This document shows positions 47,214-60,122 of a stretch of DNA of 64,000 nucleotides, piece by piece (the stretch's first letter is position 1; each line of letters opens with the position of its first letter). The notes beneath the pieces were generated by a model that was not told the DNA's origin, did not search any database, and saw only the letters and a program-made list of their open reading frames with translations. The DNA is from Apostichopus japonicus (Eukaryota; Echinodermata; Holothuroidea; Aspidochirotida; Stichopodidae). Where the stretch lies: the NCBI RefSeq assembly GCF_037975245.1, contig NC_092582.1, positions 1,586,001 through 1,650,000 on the forward strand. The letters run 5' to 3'. The translations under genes were made by a program, and so were the position numbers.

Positions 47214-48677
47214 CCAAATCCTCTAAGCATAATATTTCTACTAGGGTCACGTCCATAGTTTGGGTATTCTTCACTGTGATGAATAAATTATGAACATATT
47301 ATTACATTCAACTTGTAATGTTGACCTTTGACTGATATCATAGAATCAATATTAGAAGGGACCAATACGATTGGATATCATACTAAAAGGCAGCCAAATT
47401 AAGTAACAAACTAAACTGTGATTGGTGGAAACCATGGTTCTGCGATAACTAACATGTGCAAACTTTTCGTAGCAAACGATAGTCAAAGCTCTGTTTCACA
47501 GTACGTCAAAAGATCAATTCTAAATTTCATTTCTAAATCACAAAATAACTTGTGAATAAAGATTTCTTGAGAGTTTGCAATTTGGATCTCGTTGTCGTAC
47601 TGGCATCAAATTTAAGCCTTATCGTATATGGAGAAAAGGGAGCTTTGGAATGGACAGTTGAAAAACGTGATCCGTAGTCTATTCAACACGACGTTTTTCG
47701 TCGACATACGGTTCAGATGTGATTTATCTTTCCATAATGTATAAATGTGCAAATACAATTGTTGACAGTCGCCCTCTAAAACATGGAAAAACGATTGATA
47801 CAAAGGCCGTATTTTCGGTACAGAAGTTTAGGCCGGGCCCTAAAAGGGTCAAACACCCAACTGTTGGTATGATCCATGTGAGATATGACATATGAAGAAC
47901 GCCAATGATAGTTGTAACCATGCACTTTATGGAATAACCCCCTAAAAAAATTATAAAAAAAACATATCCTATATGTAAATTATGATGTCGCGCTTGGTAT
48001 ATCAGTATGAAATATTATAGACCTATACAAGTAAAGAGCTAAGATTCATGCGTTTTGTAGACTAAGAGCAACTTTCGACACAATGGTTACTCGGGTTATA
48101 TCGTATATTACCTGATAATAGCAAAACATAATCCCATATTTCTTGTGAAAGTTGTACTCAATCTCAAGATATTGACACCGCACCTTTGACTGTTTGTTCC
48201 TTTAATGAAAATTCCAGAACAAAAATCGTTAAGTCATTGCTTCACAGCCTAATATCAAAGTTTACTGTTTGCTCTATTTCTCAATTTCAATTGCTTGAGG
48301 TGGAAGGGACTTTGTTTTCCTAAATATGGCTACTAATCATTTTTCTACTGAGTAAGAAACAAAATGATATTTTTTTTTTCTGCAAAAGTTTGCGGAAACA
48401 TTTAACCCAGAGAGCATCCTGGCAGTTTAGGAGTCAATCCGAGTATGTTATAATTCAATGAGGAATCACCAGCTAAAGCGTTGAACTACTTTTGCCGAGA
48501 TTGCAACTAACATTTCAGAAGAGTAACAAAAACATGATATAGCAAAAAAAGATGACTTCCTACAAACCACGTATGTAGTTGATGGCGGCAGACTGAAACT
48601 TACTGAGTTAAGGGTTTAACAGCTTTACCTGCTGCAGTATTATAAATGTGTCTTCTTTGTACCACTTACTGTCACAA
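47214..48677. other. Non-coding stretch, nothing recognised
   Basis: Short unsupported open frames only. Confidence 0.4.
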
Positions 48678-49225
48678 CCATGATTATCTGTCAATTCAAT
48701 CACATTTTTGGATGACTTTAGGCAGAACGTTACACTTGATATGACATAGAATTCCTCCCTACCATCTCCCAACCCACAGTGGAGGCGCCAGCCAATGCAA
48801 TTGGGGGGGGGGCAACTAGGGGAAGACATATTTTTGTTGGGAGAGGGGGAACATATAACACTGATATGGTGGAGGAGTCTTAGGGGAGGGGTTTCCTCTC
48901 CTCTCTTCTCTTCTCCTCTCCTCATATCTGATTGTGGGAGGCAACTTACACACAGCCATGATTATCTGTCAATTCGATCATATTTTTGGATGACTTTAGG
49001 CAGAACGTTACACTTGATATGACATAGAATTCCTCCCTACCATCTCCCAACCCACAGTGGAGGCGCCAGCCAATGCAATTGGGGGGGGGGGCAACTAGGG
49101 GAAGACATATTTTTGTTGGGAGAGGGGGAACATATAACACTGATATGGTGGAGGAGTCTTAGGGGAGGGGTTTCCTCTCCTCTCTTCTCCTCTCCTCATA
49201 TCTGATTGTGGGAGGCAACTGGGGG
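48678..49225 (+). repeat. 278-bp tandem duplication containing a DNA-transposon end
   Basis: Copy 1 starts at 48678 and copy 2 at 48956 (CCATGATTATCTGTCAATTC in both). They differ at few positions and in the length of G and CTCTC runs. Each holds CAGTGGAGGCGCCAGCC next to a G tract, resembling a hAT-type terminus; a GTAGCGCCGC motif near 49287 may be the opposite end. Confidence 0.8.
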
Positions 49226-49319
49226 GGGGGGCAAAAGGAAAATCTATGGGGCAATGTACCACAACTACCCCCTCCCCCCACGTTGTAGCGCCGCAACTAC
49301 CCACCCCGAAAGACGGTAG

Positions 49320-52300
49320 TAAATTATGTTAAAGTGGTTTCGACTTTTTAGATATCCACCTTTCTGTACAGTGATAAAGACTAAAATGAGGGCACGCCAG
49401 GCCTAACTAACATTTAAATGTCTATACCCGGCATAGCATGTTAATGTGGACAAAAGACATGCTTAAAATTTTCATTGATGGCTTCTTTTGGAGGCCAAAA
49501 GGATGGAAACCGCCAATATCCATTGTTGGTTTGCTTTTGGAATATTTTTCAATTATTACAATTTAACAAACACACATAAGAAAGTTATTCGCGCTGACTG
49601 GCTGACATAGATAGCCTTGGGCTATTTCTTTTGTTCTGGTTAACCCTCCAGGTTCATGTGTAAATATTAGAGAATTAAGCTTGGATATCTAAAAATATTT
49701 CAAAAACCGTTCTTCAATTCAACTCCAGTTATTTCAGTACAATTATGCTTTATAATCTGACGTACCCATTATGTTACCACTTTCAAGCCTTTCTTTACAT
49801 ATAAGTTCACTGTGCATAGCCTATAGGACCCGTGGGAATGCGAAAGTGTGTTCACGTTTAACCTATTATATCACTCGTATATTATGTCAACAAGAGAAGA
49901 AATGAACTTAATAGGCGGAAAACATCGCATTTGCCATATTGAAGTATAGTGCATTGTGTAATATCTGTATAGTTATTATGTGTTGTGGTCAGCAGAGAAC
50001 GGCCTTCGATCGATCCAAGTGCGTTTGCCATTTCTAATTAGATTTGTAACGATGTCGTATAATGAACGACACGTACGACTGCATCCCAGTCTTTGAGGCT
50101 AATATGCATATAGAGTACGAGATTCGTGTGAAATGCACGCTAGGACCGCGGCGAAAGGACACTGCACTTAAATCCTTGGACGCGTTCTTTTGTTGCTAAT
50201 ATCATACATATGTGGAAGTTGTAAATAAATCTACAGGCTAGCGTGCATATGCTTTTCATTTTTATATAACTGGTTTCTTTTCGTTGCTAAAATTACAATA
50301 ACCTATATTTACTTTCAATTAGCTAACTTCAGTTTAATTTTCCCTGTGAATGATATTAACCGTGCACGTCCCTCGCATGCTCGCTCCAACCCCCCCCCCC
50401 ACACACCCTTGCCTTTTGACCAAAAGCGCAGTTTAGATTACCTGGTGGGGAAAAAACATGGCATAAACAAATTCGTAGGCGATATGAAAATGTATAATAA
50501 AGTAGGCCAGATAACTTAACTTTAATTTTGCAAATAGAATCCAAGTAAATCTGGAGCAGACAATATAACGTGTCTTTGTTTTCGGTGTATTGTTCAACAG
50601 GCTTACGGTATATAAAGGATATGTTTCGTGTGAAAGCTAACATTGCCTTGAATCAAACATCAACGTGTATGCTACTGTACTAGTTATTTGAGCAAATAAA
50701 GGCTGCGGGAGTTGTTCGTGGGTGTGCATGATACAGAAGCTGGCTTACGCTGATTTAGTAATAACACAGAACTAGCTTCTATAGGTGATTAGGCCTATAC
50801 AAGAAACAGCATGTCTGTTAATTAACAAATCACACCAAATAATAATGCTTTCCGTTTATTGCAAGGAAAATTCCACTCACTCACTATACATGATCGAGAA
50901 AGTCAGCCACCATTTAGGGCCTACAACAATTTGATAAACGACAAAAATAATTTGTTCTACAACACGGTTCGCGTATAACAATCCGCACACTGGTAAAGCT
51001 ATTTCAACAACAACGCATTGATCTAGTTGAATGGGTTTGGAAGGGCGAGGGGAGAGTTGTGGGGGCTGGGGGGGGGGTGTTTATATGATGTAAGACTGAA
51101 TACCTCTTGCATGGAGTTCGTCCTTTGTACCTTACATGAATCTCTTTGGGAATGTGGTTACGTAACTATACTAGCTTGAAGACGGGGCTGGGTGTGTTGG
51201 ACGAGGAAAGTATTCCATGCAGCGTGGCATCATTGCTCCTGATATATCTAGTTAAGCTGCAAACACTATTAACTAACTTCCTTTACAGACCTATTTGACT
51301 TTTACAGTCAATTGAAGAAGTCATCGCGTATCGGGGAATGCATTGTCACATGTCACACACTGATTTTGCTGTATGATTTTCTCTTTTTAGATTATCTGCA
51401 CTTAGATAAGCGTTCCCCATTCTTCATGTATTTCGAGTATGAGATTGACACACCCCCCCCCCCCCGTATAGTGAATAGCAAACTACATCCAACGCCATGG
51501 TACTTGACAGCTTCGACAACATGCTTATAAAGTCTTCCTCCAACCTCCCAACCCCCGCCCCCTCCCAGCCTCCGTCTGCATGAAGACTCACTGTACCAAC
51601 ACGAACTAGCACAGAATTATGACCTATGATTTTTCATTAGGACTACTTTCACTTCATTTCCTCGATATTAAATACATCAATCCCGACCATATTGTATAAG
51701 TGCTTATATCAACATGTATGGTTTTGGTTTCGGTGAAAAAGTGTAATTAGTAATAACATGAACCTTTAAATAAATAATCTCATGCCCTAAGGAGTTGTTA
51801 CCAATTATATCCTTATTATGTATACGTCGTTTACTTTCCAAATTTCTCATTATGCAGATGAACTCTTCCCGGGTTTTCAATACATCTGTCGTCTGCCCGT
51901 TAAATGCGTATACATACAGACTGTTGCAATTGATCATTGCAAATATTGCGTGTGTGAAGATATATCTGCCACACAAAACGTTAGATAGGCATTAAACCCG
52001 CACAATTTGAGGCAACGCCAATATATATAGAAGTGTGTGTTTTGTTTCTTAGTGTATACTGCTGCTGATATTTAGTGCCGACTCTGTATTAATTTTTGCA
52101 TCCCTTGTCTAGATTTCATATAGACACAAGGTATACTTACGTCACTATCCATAACGTACTATAAGTATTGCTTTCTTTTAACGCGGGGAATTGCTGTCAA
52201 CTCAAATTGTGGTAAGTATTATAGACTATACTATATTCATATTATGAACTAAGGTTAGTCGTACGTACAGGTGGTTAGATTTTACATTCATATATGATGC

Positions 52301-53724
52301 ATGATTTCTGCGTATTTGCATGTTATGTTTTCGTAATCAAATGTTCCATTGTCATAAAGAAGTTTATAGTTGTCCACATTTATCAAATGTAAAGGAAGAA
52401 GAAGTAGAAAACAGACAACATGCAGTGTATACTTTACATATTCATTTTTTTGCAAGCGATTTGATATTAACCCGTTAAGTATAACATTAAACAACGTATT
52501 GAAAGTATAACCAACGGACTAATGACGTGATTATCCAGCGGTTATGAGGCGAAGCTTTGTTGGTAATTATAATTACATATAAGTAAATTGTCAGCTAATA
52601 AATCTGCATGAAGACAATATAGTGTACAATTTATATTATGCATGTGATCATTTCAATAGGTATATCATGGTACAATGGATAGATGAGTGTGGTGGGGCGC
52701 TCCTAATTGACATTTATATACTCTTGAGTTTATACCGGCATATATGCATGCATGGAGGTGGAGGACAGTAATGATTGCGTGACAACAAGCTGTTTAACTG
52801 TAGGCTTATATCAACGAAACAATTGCATAAAAACCGATTCATATAACAGATAGGTATGCAATAGTGTTAAGGTCAATCAGGAGTGTGTGTGGGAGTGGGG
52901 GGCGTCGGGGAGGGCGTAAATATTCTGCAGCCTGTTCGGCAGCAGGTGTCAGATACTACGAAACTCTGTTAAATACTATTATCCAGTGTCACAAATGCCT
53001 CTGTAGAAGAAGCTACCCCCACCTCATAACAAGTATAGCTTAGAATTTAAAGTGACCTTTGCCCTTAGGTTAAATATTTTACTTTGGGATACTCAAAAGA
53101 TTTTGAAATATAATGATCTCTGTAGGCCTACATGCTTCCAGAAATCCCTAAAATAAGCATCAATGCGTGGGCACCCTTTCAGAAACTTATCCAAGTACTA
53201 AAATAAAGTACTGACCTCAAAGGCTACGATCTTAAAATGGATTGCGTTATCTTACGCGATTAAAAGGTTACCGCGGTATTGCTCCCAATTTTCGGCAGGC
53301 TAAAGATGCTAAAACTGTCAAAATATATTGACCTGTATAAGATCTGACCCTATTTGCTTAACTTATTCTCAGACATATATATGGTAGGGCCAACCAGACA
53401 AATGTTTAAGTGAAGAAAAATGCTTTATGGTGAAATCTGAAAATGGCAGACCAATATTTGACTTGCTATCGTATTTGACGGTCTTATTAATACCTTTTAA
53501 CTCTTACATTGTGTCATTACTAAGAACATTTTTTTATGTTTATTTTTTGCGTCTGCGCAGACTCAATATAAATCAGAATATATTTAAACTAGGTTCTTTG
53601 AGATAAACAGAGCAATAGTTCGAGCACAGCAGTATATGTATAACATAATTGTTTTTGTCTAGACACTTACTCTAGTCCCGATTTATTTGTTTTTGTCTTG
53701 AAAATTGTCAACAGCGACCTCGAA
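49320..53724. other. Long non-coding stretch, nothing firm
   Basis: Contains C or G tracts at about 50389-50400 and 51452-51465. Two AATAAA hexamers and several short frames occur without protein similarity. Confidence 0.4.
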
Positions 53725-53761
53725 TTTAATCTATACAAACATTACATTACATTACGAACAA

Positions 53762-53842
<81 letters not shown>

Positions 53843-53873
53843 TGTTCGTAATGTAATGTTTGTATAGATTAAA
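53725..53873. repeat. 149-bp inverted repeat around a CA/TA core
   Basis: The left arm TTTAATCTATACAAACATTA continues to CGAACAAACA; the right arm from about 53839 to 53873 is its reverse complement except that the left has one extra ATTAC. The loop is (CA)n then (TA)n. The whole can form a long hairpin or cruciform. Confidence 0.9.
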
Positions 53874-55980
53874 CATGATTTTAGTATCGTGCCATGATCA
53901 CTGTCAAAGGATATACATAGATTGATGGATGCACCGACCTTTGACCTAGCTCAATATAATCCAATGATATATATTTTGAAGAGATCCATTTCCAGAAAAA
54001 TGTACTTTACCACCTATAGGCTACGTAAATTTATTGCAGTTTGACATTTGCTGGAGTGCCGTAGTAATTTACATAACAGGTATTGAGCATATACTAGAAG
54101 CGTTGTAAAAGTATATGCCTATATACCACTGTACTTATGTCAATATCTGCTAGTGCAATGATAAACGCCTGTCTGTAGAGGAATTTTAAATTGGTTACAG
54201 CTATATACTCACCATGTGGAACGGACCCTGGTCCTGCTTCTATATCTTCAAATAATTACAATTAACCCCTCCACAGCCCCCACCCCCAGCCACTATACAC
54301 GCAGATACCAATTCACACTCACAACTGAATATATAATAAATGGGCATCTATTGCATGTTTGTATAAAATTGTACCACATTCTGGTACAATATTATTCTTT
54401 CACAAAAAGTTCCGTTTAGGTAACATCCTTCCCATTTCTCTCCCTTCCCCGCCCCCTCCCATAGCCTCCCGCGTATGTTAATCTACATCTGATGTTGTAC
54501 TCCACAATCCGTCAACCTGTCATCTTGTACCATCTTTGTCTTATTATTCCGGATTAACAGCTCGACCGTCAAAGCCTATTTGTCTGCAAAGCCATTTTAA
54601 TTATAGCTCAAACTGTGACAAGAAACATCTATGTTGATTTTTTTAGAAACTGGAGTACAAATATAAAAATAATAAGCTGTTATGACTCACCAAAGCATTT
54701 GTTAATACCATTATAGCATATGGCAGTCAGACTTGAATAATTAATGCACCGTCTCATTTTGCGGGTATATAATGTCACTCATTATACGTATTACTGCAGT
54801 TTTGTATGTATTAGGTAAATTAGTAAAACATATGTGTATACCAGTACAAGTTATATTCGTGCAATGCCATAATGATGAAATGAAACCACCTTTTCACCCT
54901 ACCGGTACAGCACAGATAAGTAACCACATATACTATGACTTGAATGCAATGTAACAAGTAATGAGATATTATTGTCATACAATATACTACAGTGATAGTG
55001 GTTAAAGCGTTGATGGTAAGTAGGGTGCATGAACGTCCATGGGTTTACCCACTTTCAACCAATGTATTTTAAGAGGTGGAATGGGGCACAAGAGGAAGGT
55101 CCCCCACCCCCTCCGACGCACGAAGGGGAAGGTTCCGTCGCATGGCCAAATGCCTCTTAATAATTTCACATCAGTTAACGATGGGGTGGGTGGAAGGTGG
55201 GGGGTGGGGTGAGGAGACAGGATATTCATGTTGAGGGTTAGGACAATCAGTTTCCGTGGCTTGGTAAGTTTTAGGCGAATGTTGTGGTTAAAATATACTC
55301 ATGTTCTCTATGTCGTTATAACCTATGACCTGCGCAGTCAAAATTAGCAGTAATGTTTTATTAGTTAACCATGTTCAGTGAATGAACTGCTGGTCAAAGA
55401 AGGTTATAATTCGTAATCGTACTATCACCCCACTCCCACCCGCCCCATCCAACCACACCCTACATTTGGTCGATCTCTAGGAAATATACCTTCATATGCT
55501 TTAAAGGAAGATTAAAGTAACACATTACTTCAAAGTGACAAGTGGCTGATATGCATATATATATATATGATGCTTACTTCACAGTAAACCGCAATCGTAA
55601 ATGTAGTAAAATAAATACTCTGTTGAGTCTGTAAGTGTAAGTCTATATTTAGACCTTGACGTATATCATTTTGGTACCGCCTCTATACCCTCTGTAAACA
55701 AACGCGGTGATAGTTGCCCACAAAAATGTATAGGGTTGGGGTATTGGACTTGAGTCAGAGCTCAGTATAGGGAGGGAACCATGAGTTTAAAATCATGTTA
55801 GGGATGTGGTCCTCGGGTAGGTGGATCGGACTCACATTTTGAATTTTCAATTGTGATCATAGGTCAAGCCATCAGCTATCATGTGTTGGGTAGGACACGT
55901 CATTTACTTACGTCTATTTATGCTAAGGGGCTTGGAAATTGACCAATATATTATGTCAGTCATTGGCGCGATTAATGATA
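53874..55980. other. Non-coding stretch, nothing recognised
   Basis: AT-rich with a G-rich segment near 55180-55215. No gene supported. Confidence 0.4.
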
Positions 55981-55989
55981 TATATGTAC

Positions 55990-55992
55990 AAG

Positions 55993-56044
<52 letters not shown>

Positions 56045-56077
56045 AATAACGGAAAAACTGTTAAACAACTATGCTGC

Positions 56078-56124
<47 letters not shown>

Positions 56125-56211
56125 TACATACATAGAATCACTGCAGACGATATATATATATATATATATATATATGAATAACGGAAAAACTGTTAAACAA
56201 CTATGCTGCAT

Positions 56212-56300
<89 letters not shown>

Positions 56301-56332
56301 TATGAATACATACATAGAATCACTGCAGACGA
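55990..56332. repeat. Composite TA microsatellite with two duplicated unique modules
   Basis: A module GGAATAACGG-type to CTATGCTGCATT appears at about 56042-56081 and again at 56174-56212; a second module, GAATACATACATAGAATCAC to GCAGACGA, appears at about 56121-56148 and 56304-56331. TA runs of 28-80 bp separate them, so a roughly 130-180 bp composite unit has been duplicated. Confidence 0.85.
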
Positions 56333-56984
56333 ATCTTTAAAGCCTCATGACATGCTCCACGTTCTCATATGCATTTCAGTTACCGTGTAAACAATGCACA
56401 AACTAGGTTATAGTAAATCAATTATCGATCTATCGGATTGTTGCAAAACCTTTTTTACTGACCTGGAGTTTTTAAGCTTTATATAGATAAAGCTCTATGA
56501 ACTGGATAACATCCCATATTAACAGGCAGAAATTACTATTATTTCCTAAATGTGTAAAAGAATTTAAATGTTTATATCCTTGTTCTGGGTAGAGGCGGGG
56601 GACGGGGGTGGAAATTTGTACATGTAATATTTACATACATTGTTGATATTGACAACAGCTGTCATAAAAATGTTTCATATGAAATATCTCATATGAGCTT
56701 GTATATTCATCACTTTACGAGGGGCTATAGTTATCATTTATTACATGATGTTTTCCTTCATAAAGAACTTTCTGTTTACCCACGGTGTACCTTACCCTTC
56801 ACCCTTTTACGACTTACCCCTTTCTATTAAACTGGAAGTATCATGACTGAATATGTAGATTAACTTAGAAATATGATCATTCTTCGTTCGTTTCTTTGGT
56901 ACAACTCAGCGATGTAAACATCGAATTGAGTACAAAGCTGTGAAAACAAAGAAATTGGTAAGATCAGGTAAAACAGCATGAGCG
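56333..56984. other. Non-coding stretch, nothing recognised
   Basis: AT-rich spacer before the 19-bp minisatellite. Confidence 0.4.
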
Positions 56985-57870
56985 TTTGAAAGTCTGTTCA
57001 ATCTGTGTGAGTCCGTTCAATATGTTTGAGTCCGTTCAATCTATGTGAGTCCGTTCTATCTGTGTGAGTCCATTTAATCCGTGTGAGTCCGTTCAATCTG
57101 TATGAGTCCGTTCAATCTGTGTGAGTCTGTTCTATCTGTGTGAGTCCGTTTAATCCGTGTGAGTCCGTTCAATCTGTGTGAGTCCGTTCAATCTGTGTGA
57201 GTCCGTTCTATCTGTGTGAGTCCGTTTAATCAGTGTGAGTCCGTTCAATCTGTGTGAGTCCGTTCAATCTGTGTGAGTCCGTTCAATCTGTGGGAGTCCG
57301 TTCAATCACTGTGAGTCCGTTCAATCTGTGTGAGTCCGTTCAATCTATGGGAGTCCGTTCAATCAGTGTGAGTCCGTTCAATCTGTGTGAGTCCGTTCAA
57401 TCTGTGGGAGTCCGTTCAATCAGTGTGAGTCCGTTCAATCTGTGGGAGTCCGTTCAATCTGTGTGAGTCCGTTCAATCTGTGTGAGTCCGTTCAATCAGT
57501 GTGAGTCCGTTCAATCTGTGTGAGTCCGTTCAATCTGTGTGAGTCCGTTCAATCAGTGTGAGTCCGTTCAATCCGTGTGAGTCCGTTCAATCCGTGTGAG
57601 TCCCTTCAATCTGAATGAGTCCGTTCAATCTGTGTGAATCCGTTCAATATATGTGAGTTCGTTCAATCTGTGTGAGTCCGTTCAATCTGTGTGAGTCTGT
57701 TAATTTTTGTGTGAGTCCGTTCAATCTTTGTAAGTTCGTTCAATCCGTGTGAGTCCTTTCAATCCGTGTGAGTCCCTTCAATCTGAATGAGTCCGTAAAA
57801 TCTGTGTGAGTCCGTTCAATCTGTGTGAGTCCGTTCAATCTGTGTGAGTCCGTTCAATCAGTGTAAGTCT
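56985..57870 (+). repeat. 19-bp minisatellite, about 46 copies
   Basis: Unit TGTGTGAGTCCGTTCAATC with variants (TGGGAG, CAGTGTG, CCGTGTG). A few units have indels. Open frames across it are repeat artefacts. Confidence 0.95.
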
Positions 57871-58683
57871 GTTCCTTCACCATAATGCTTTAAGATGCAT
57901 CTCGTTATCTTCGCTAGACCGTGTTCTTTGCTAGACTGTAATGTCCTCAACTGCTCATTACATTTGTTGATATGGGATTAGTGTTCGTTTCGGATAATAC
58001 AACAATGAAGATGCCCTTGTTAAAAATTGATTGGAATTAGTGACGTACACGGCACGATTTGAAATGGGGGAGGGGGGGGGGGGGTTAGGGGTTGCAAATA
58101 GACCCGACTGAGTAATGTGGGGCATGAACCTGTATCATTGTGGATACAAAAATACTTTTAAAATAGTAACGAGGGGTGTGACTGTTGCAGGTCAATTGTT
58201 GCATTCTGAGGCATATCATTTAGGTATTTAATATGGTCTAAGCCCGACGTTGTGGGTCCAATAAATACTACTGAATCGAACAAATCCCCAACTAACACAA
58301 TCGAGGTGGAGGGGGGGGGGGGTTGTGAAGGTCGGCCTCTGAGTGGAATATCTTATTCGTTGTCTGTCTTCGATAGGACGGTAGCTTGTTGCTGATACAT
58401 TGCAATCACATATTGAAAAACAAAATACTTTTGTTGTGTACAATGTAAACTTAATACTTGTTTGCAAATATAACACACTTACAGATGAATAATAACCTAC
58501 ACCCGCGGTGCAAGGTGTGCGTTTTAACTTTATCAACCTCGTATCATTTCCATGAATAAAATCAAGTTTGACCCGGAGATTTTGCCTGCCTTATGGTTTA
58601 CATAATCCCATAAAGTTAAATGTCAAGCGCCAATTTATCATTCAAGTGTTTACTTAATTATTTGATAGACTAAGGGTGGGACT
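57871..58683. other. Non-coding spacer with two long G tracts
   Basis: G tracts lie at about 58071-58083 and 58310-58321. No gene recognised. Confidence 0.4.
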
Positions 58684-59165
58684 GTCGAACACGTGTCATT
58701 GGAAGCCTCCTTATCGAAGGTCAGGACCAACTGTGACGTAGGCTATGCATTGTCGAACACGTGAGTTTGATGCTTGCTTATGGAAGGTCAGAACCAACTG
58801 TGACGTAGGCTATGCATTGTCGAACACGTGAGTTTGATGCTTGCTTATGGAAGGTCAGAACCAACTGTGACGTAGGCTATGCATTGTCGAACACGTGAGT
58901 AAGATGCTTGCTTATGGAAGGTCAGAACCAACTGTGACGTAGCCTATACTCCTACACTGTCGAACACGTGTGATAAGATGTTTGCTTATGGAAGGGCAGT
59001 ACATAATTGTACGTAGCCTATGCACTGTCGAACACGTGAGTTAGATGCTTGCTTATAGAAGGGCAGTACCTAATTGTACGTAGCCTATACACTGTCGAGC
59101 ACGTGTGATTAGATACTTGCTTATGGAAGGGCAGTGCCAGTACCTAATTGTACGTAGCCAATACA
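58684..59165 (+). repeat. 67-bp tandem array, seven units, each with a CACGTG box
   Basis: CACGTG occurs at 58690, 58758, 58825, 58892, 58965, 59033 and 59100. Units contain GTCGAACACGTG, GCTTGCTTATGGAAGG and a TGACGTAGGCTAT or TGTACGTAGCCTAT phrase. The later units diverge in most other positions but keep the CACGTG intact. Confidence 0.88.
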
Positions 59166-60122
59166 CCGAGCACTATCCATTTACTGTATGCGATGACGAG
59201 TCCTGTACTATATTGCACTAGTTATACAGGGCCTAAATTAACTTCTTGTAAGACAGTGGCATCAAATCTGGTTGCCTTTATGAGATATGCCTCACTTTCC
59301 ACCCGCAGAGTTACTGCATGATGAAAACCCCCAATGATCTCTGTATATTTTATCAGGCTGTATTAATTTACAATACCGTAACATGCGTTGCAACAATACA
59401 GCCAAACAGTAAATAATATCGAAGAGAAAATACTTAAATTTACATGACAGCATCATAATAATCAATAAAGTTGCATAAGTTGCTGTTGTTCCTTGGTAAA
59501 AAATAATGAACTTCGAACTCAGAGCGCAAATTAGACTAAAATTCATGAGCATTTCTGGGAATTTTGTTATTTAATTTTTGACATCCAGAATTAAAGCATT
59601 CATCGTTTTATCTATATCATCAGAAATCCCAAAGCACACAAAAGCCAAATTGAAATTATGATTTACTTTAATGATATTGCGTTTAACGTATACCATTCAG
59701 AAAGCACTCTATATGATTGCTTGCGCTTCTCCTTCAAAAATCAGGCTAAGAGCCGCTAGAACTAGTTGGTGACTATGACCACTTCAGCCCCGACTCTGCA
59801 TACAAAGTCGCCTATAGGATAGGCTATGCACACCTGCTATGTGTGGTAGGCTAAGAACCAATTCTCGGTGTGTCAAGTATCTACTGAAATTAATATTAAT
59901 AATAATAATAATCATCAAACATAAAACTTAAGTTGGATTAAAAGATAACGTAGTTTTTCCAAACAGTCGAGTCCCGTATATACTGAAGTGAATCGTTCAC
60001 AAAAAATTAAGACAGTTATTTGATGCTGGAGGAAGTTTGCTTTTGATGATCGATAAGACTAAATCACGATAAGACATCGGAACAAACAACAACTTTAGTG
60101 TTTCTAATTTGTTTACTTTATA
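59166..60122. other. Non-coding stretch, nothing recognised
   Basis: A short TAA microsatellite lies near 59890-59912. No gene supported. Confidence 0.4.

Noticed and set aside
55881-56305. Plus-strand frames rich in Tyr-Ile repeats
   Set aside because: Translations of TA microsatellites.
57254-57466. Repeat protein with SPFNLCESVQS units
   Set aside because: Frame across the 19-bp minisatellite; 19 is not a multiple of three, so the frame changes every unit and has no conserved coding pattern.
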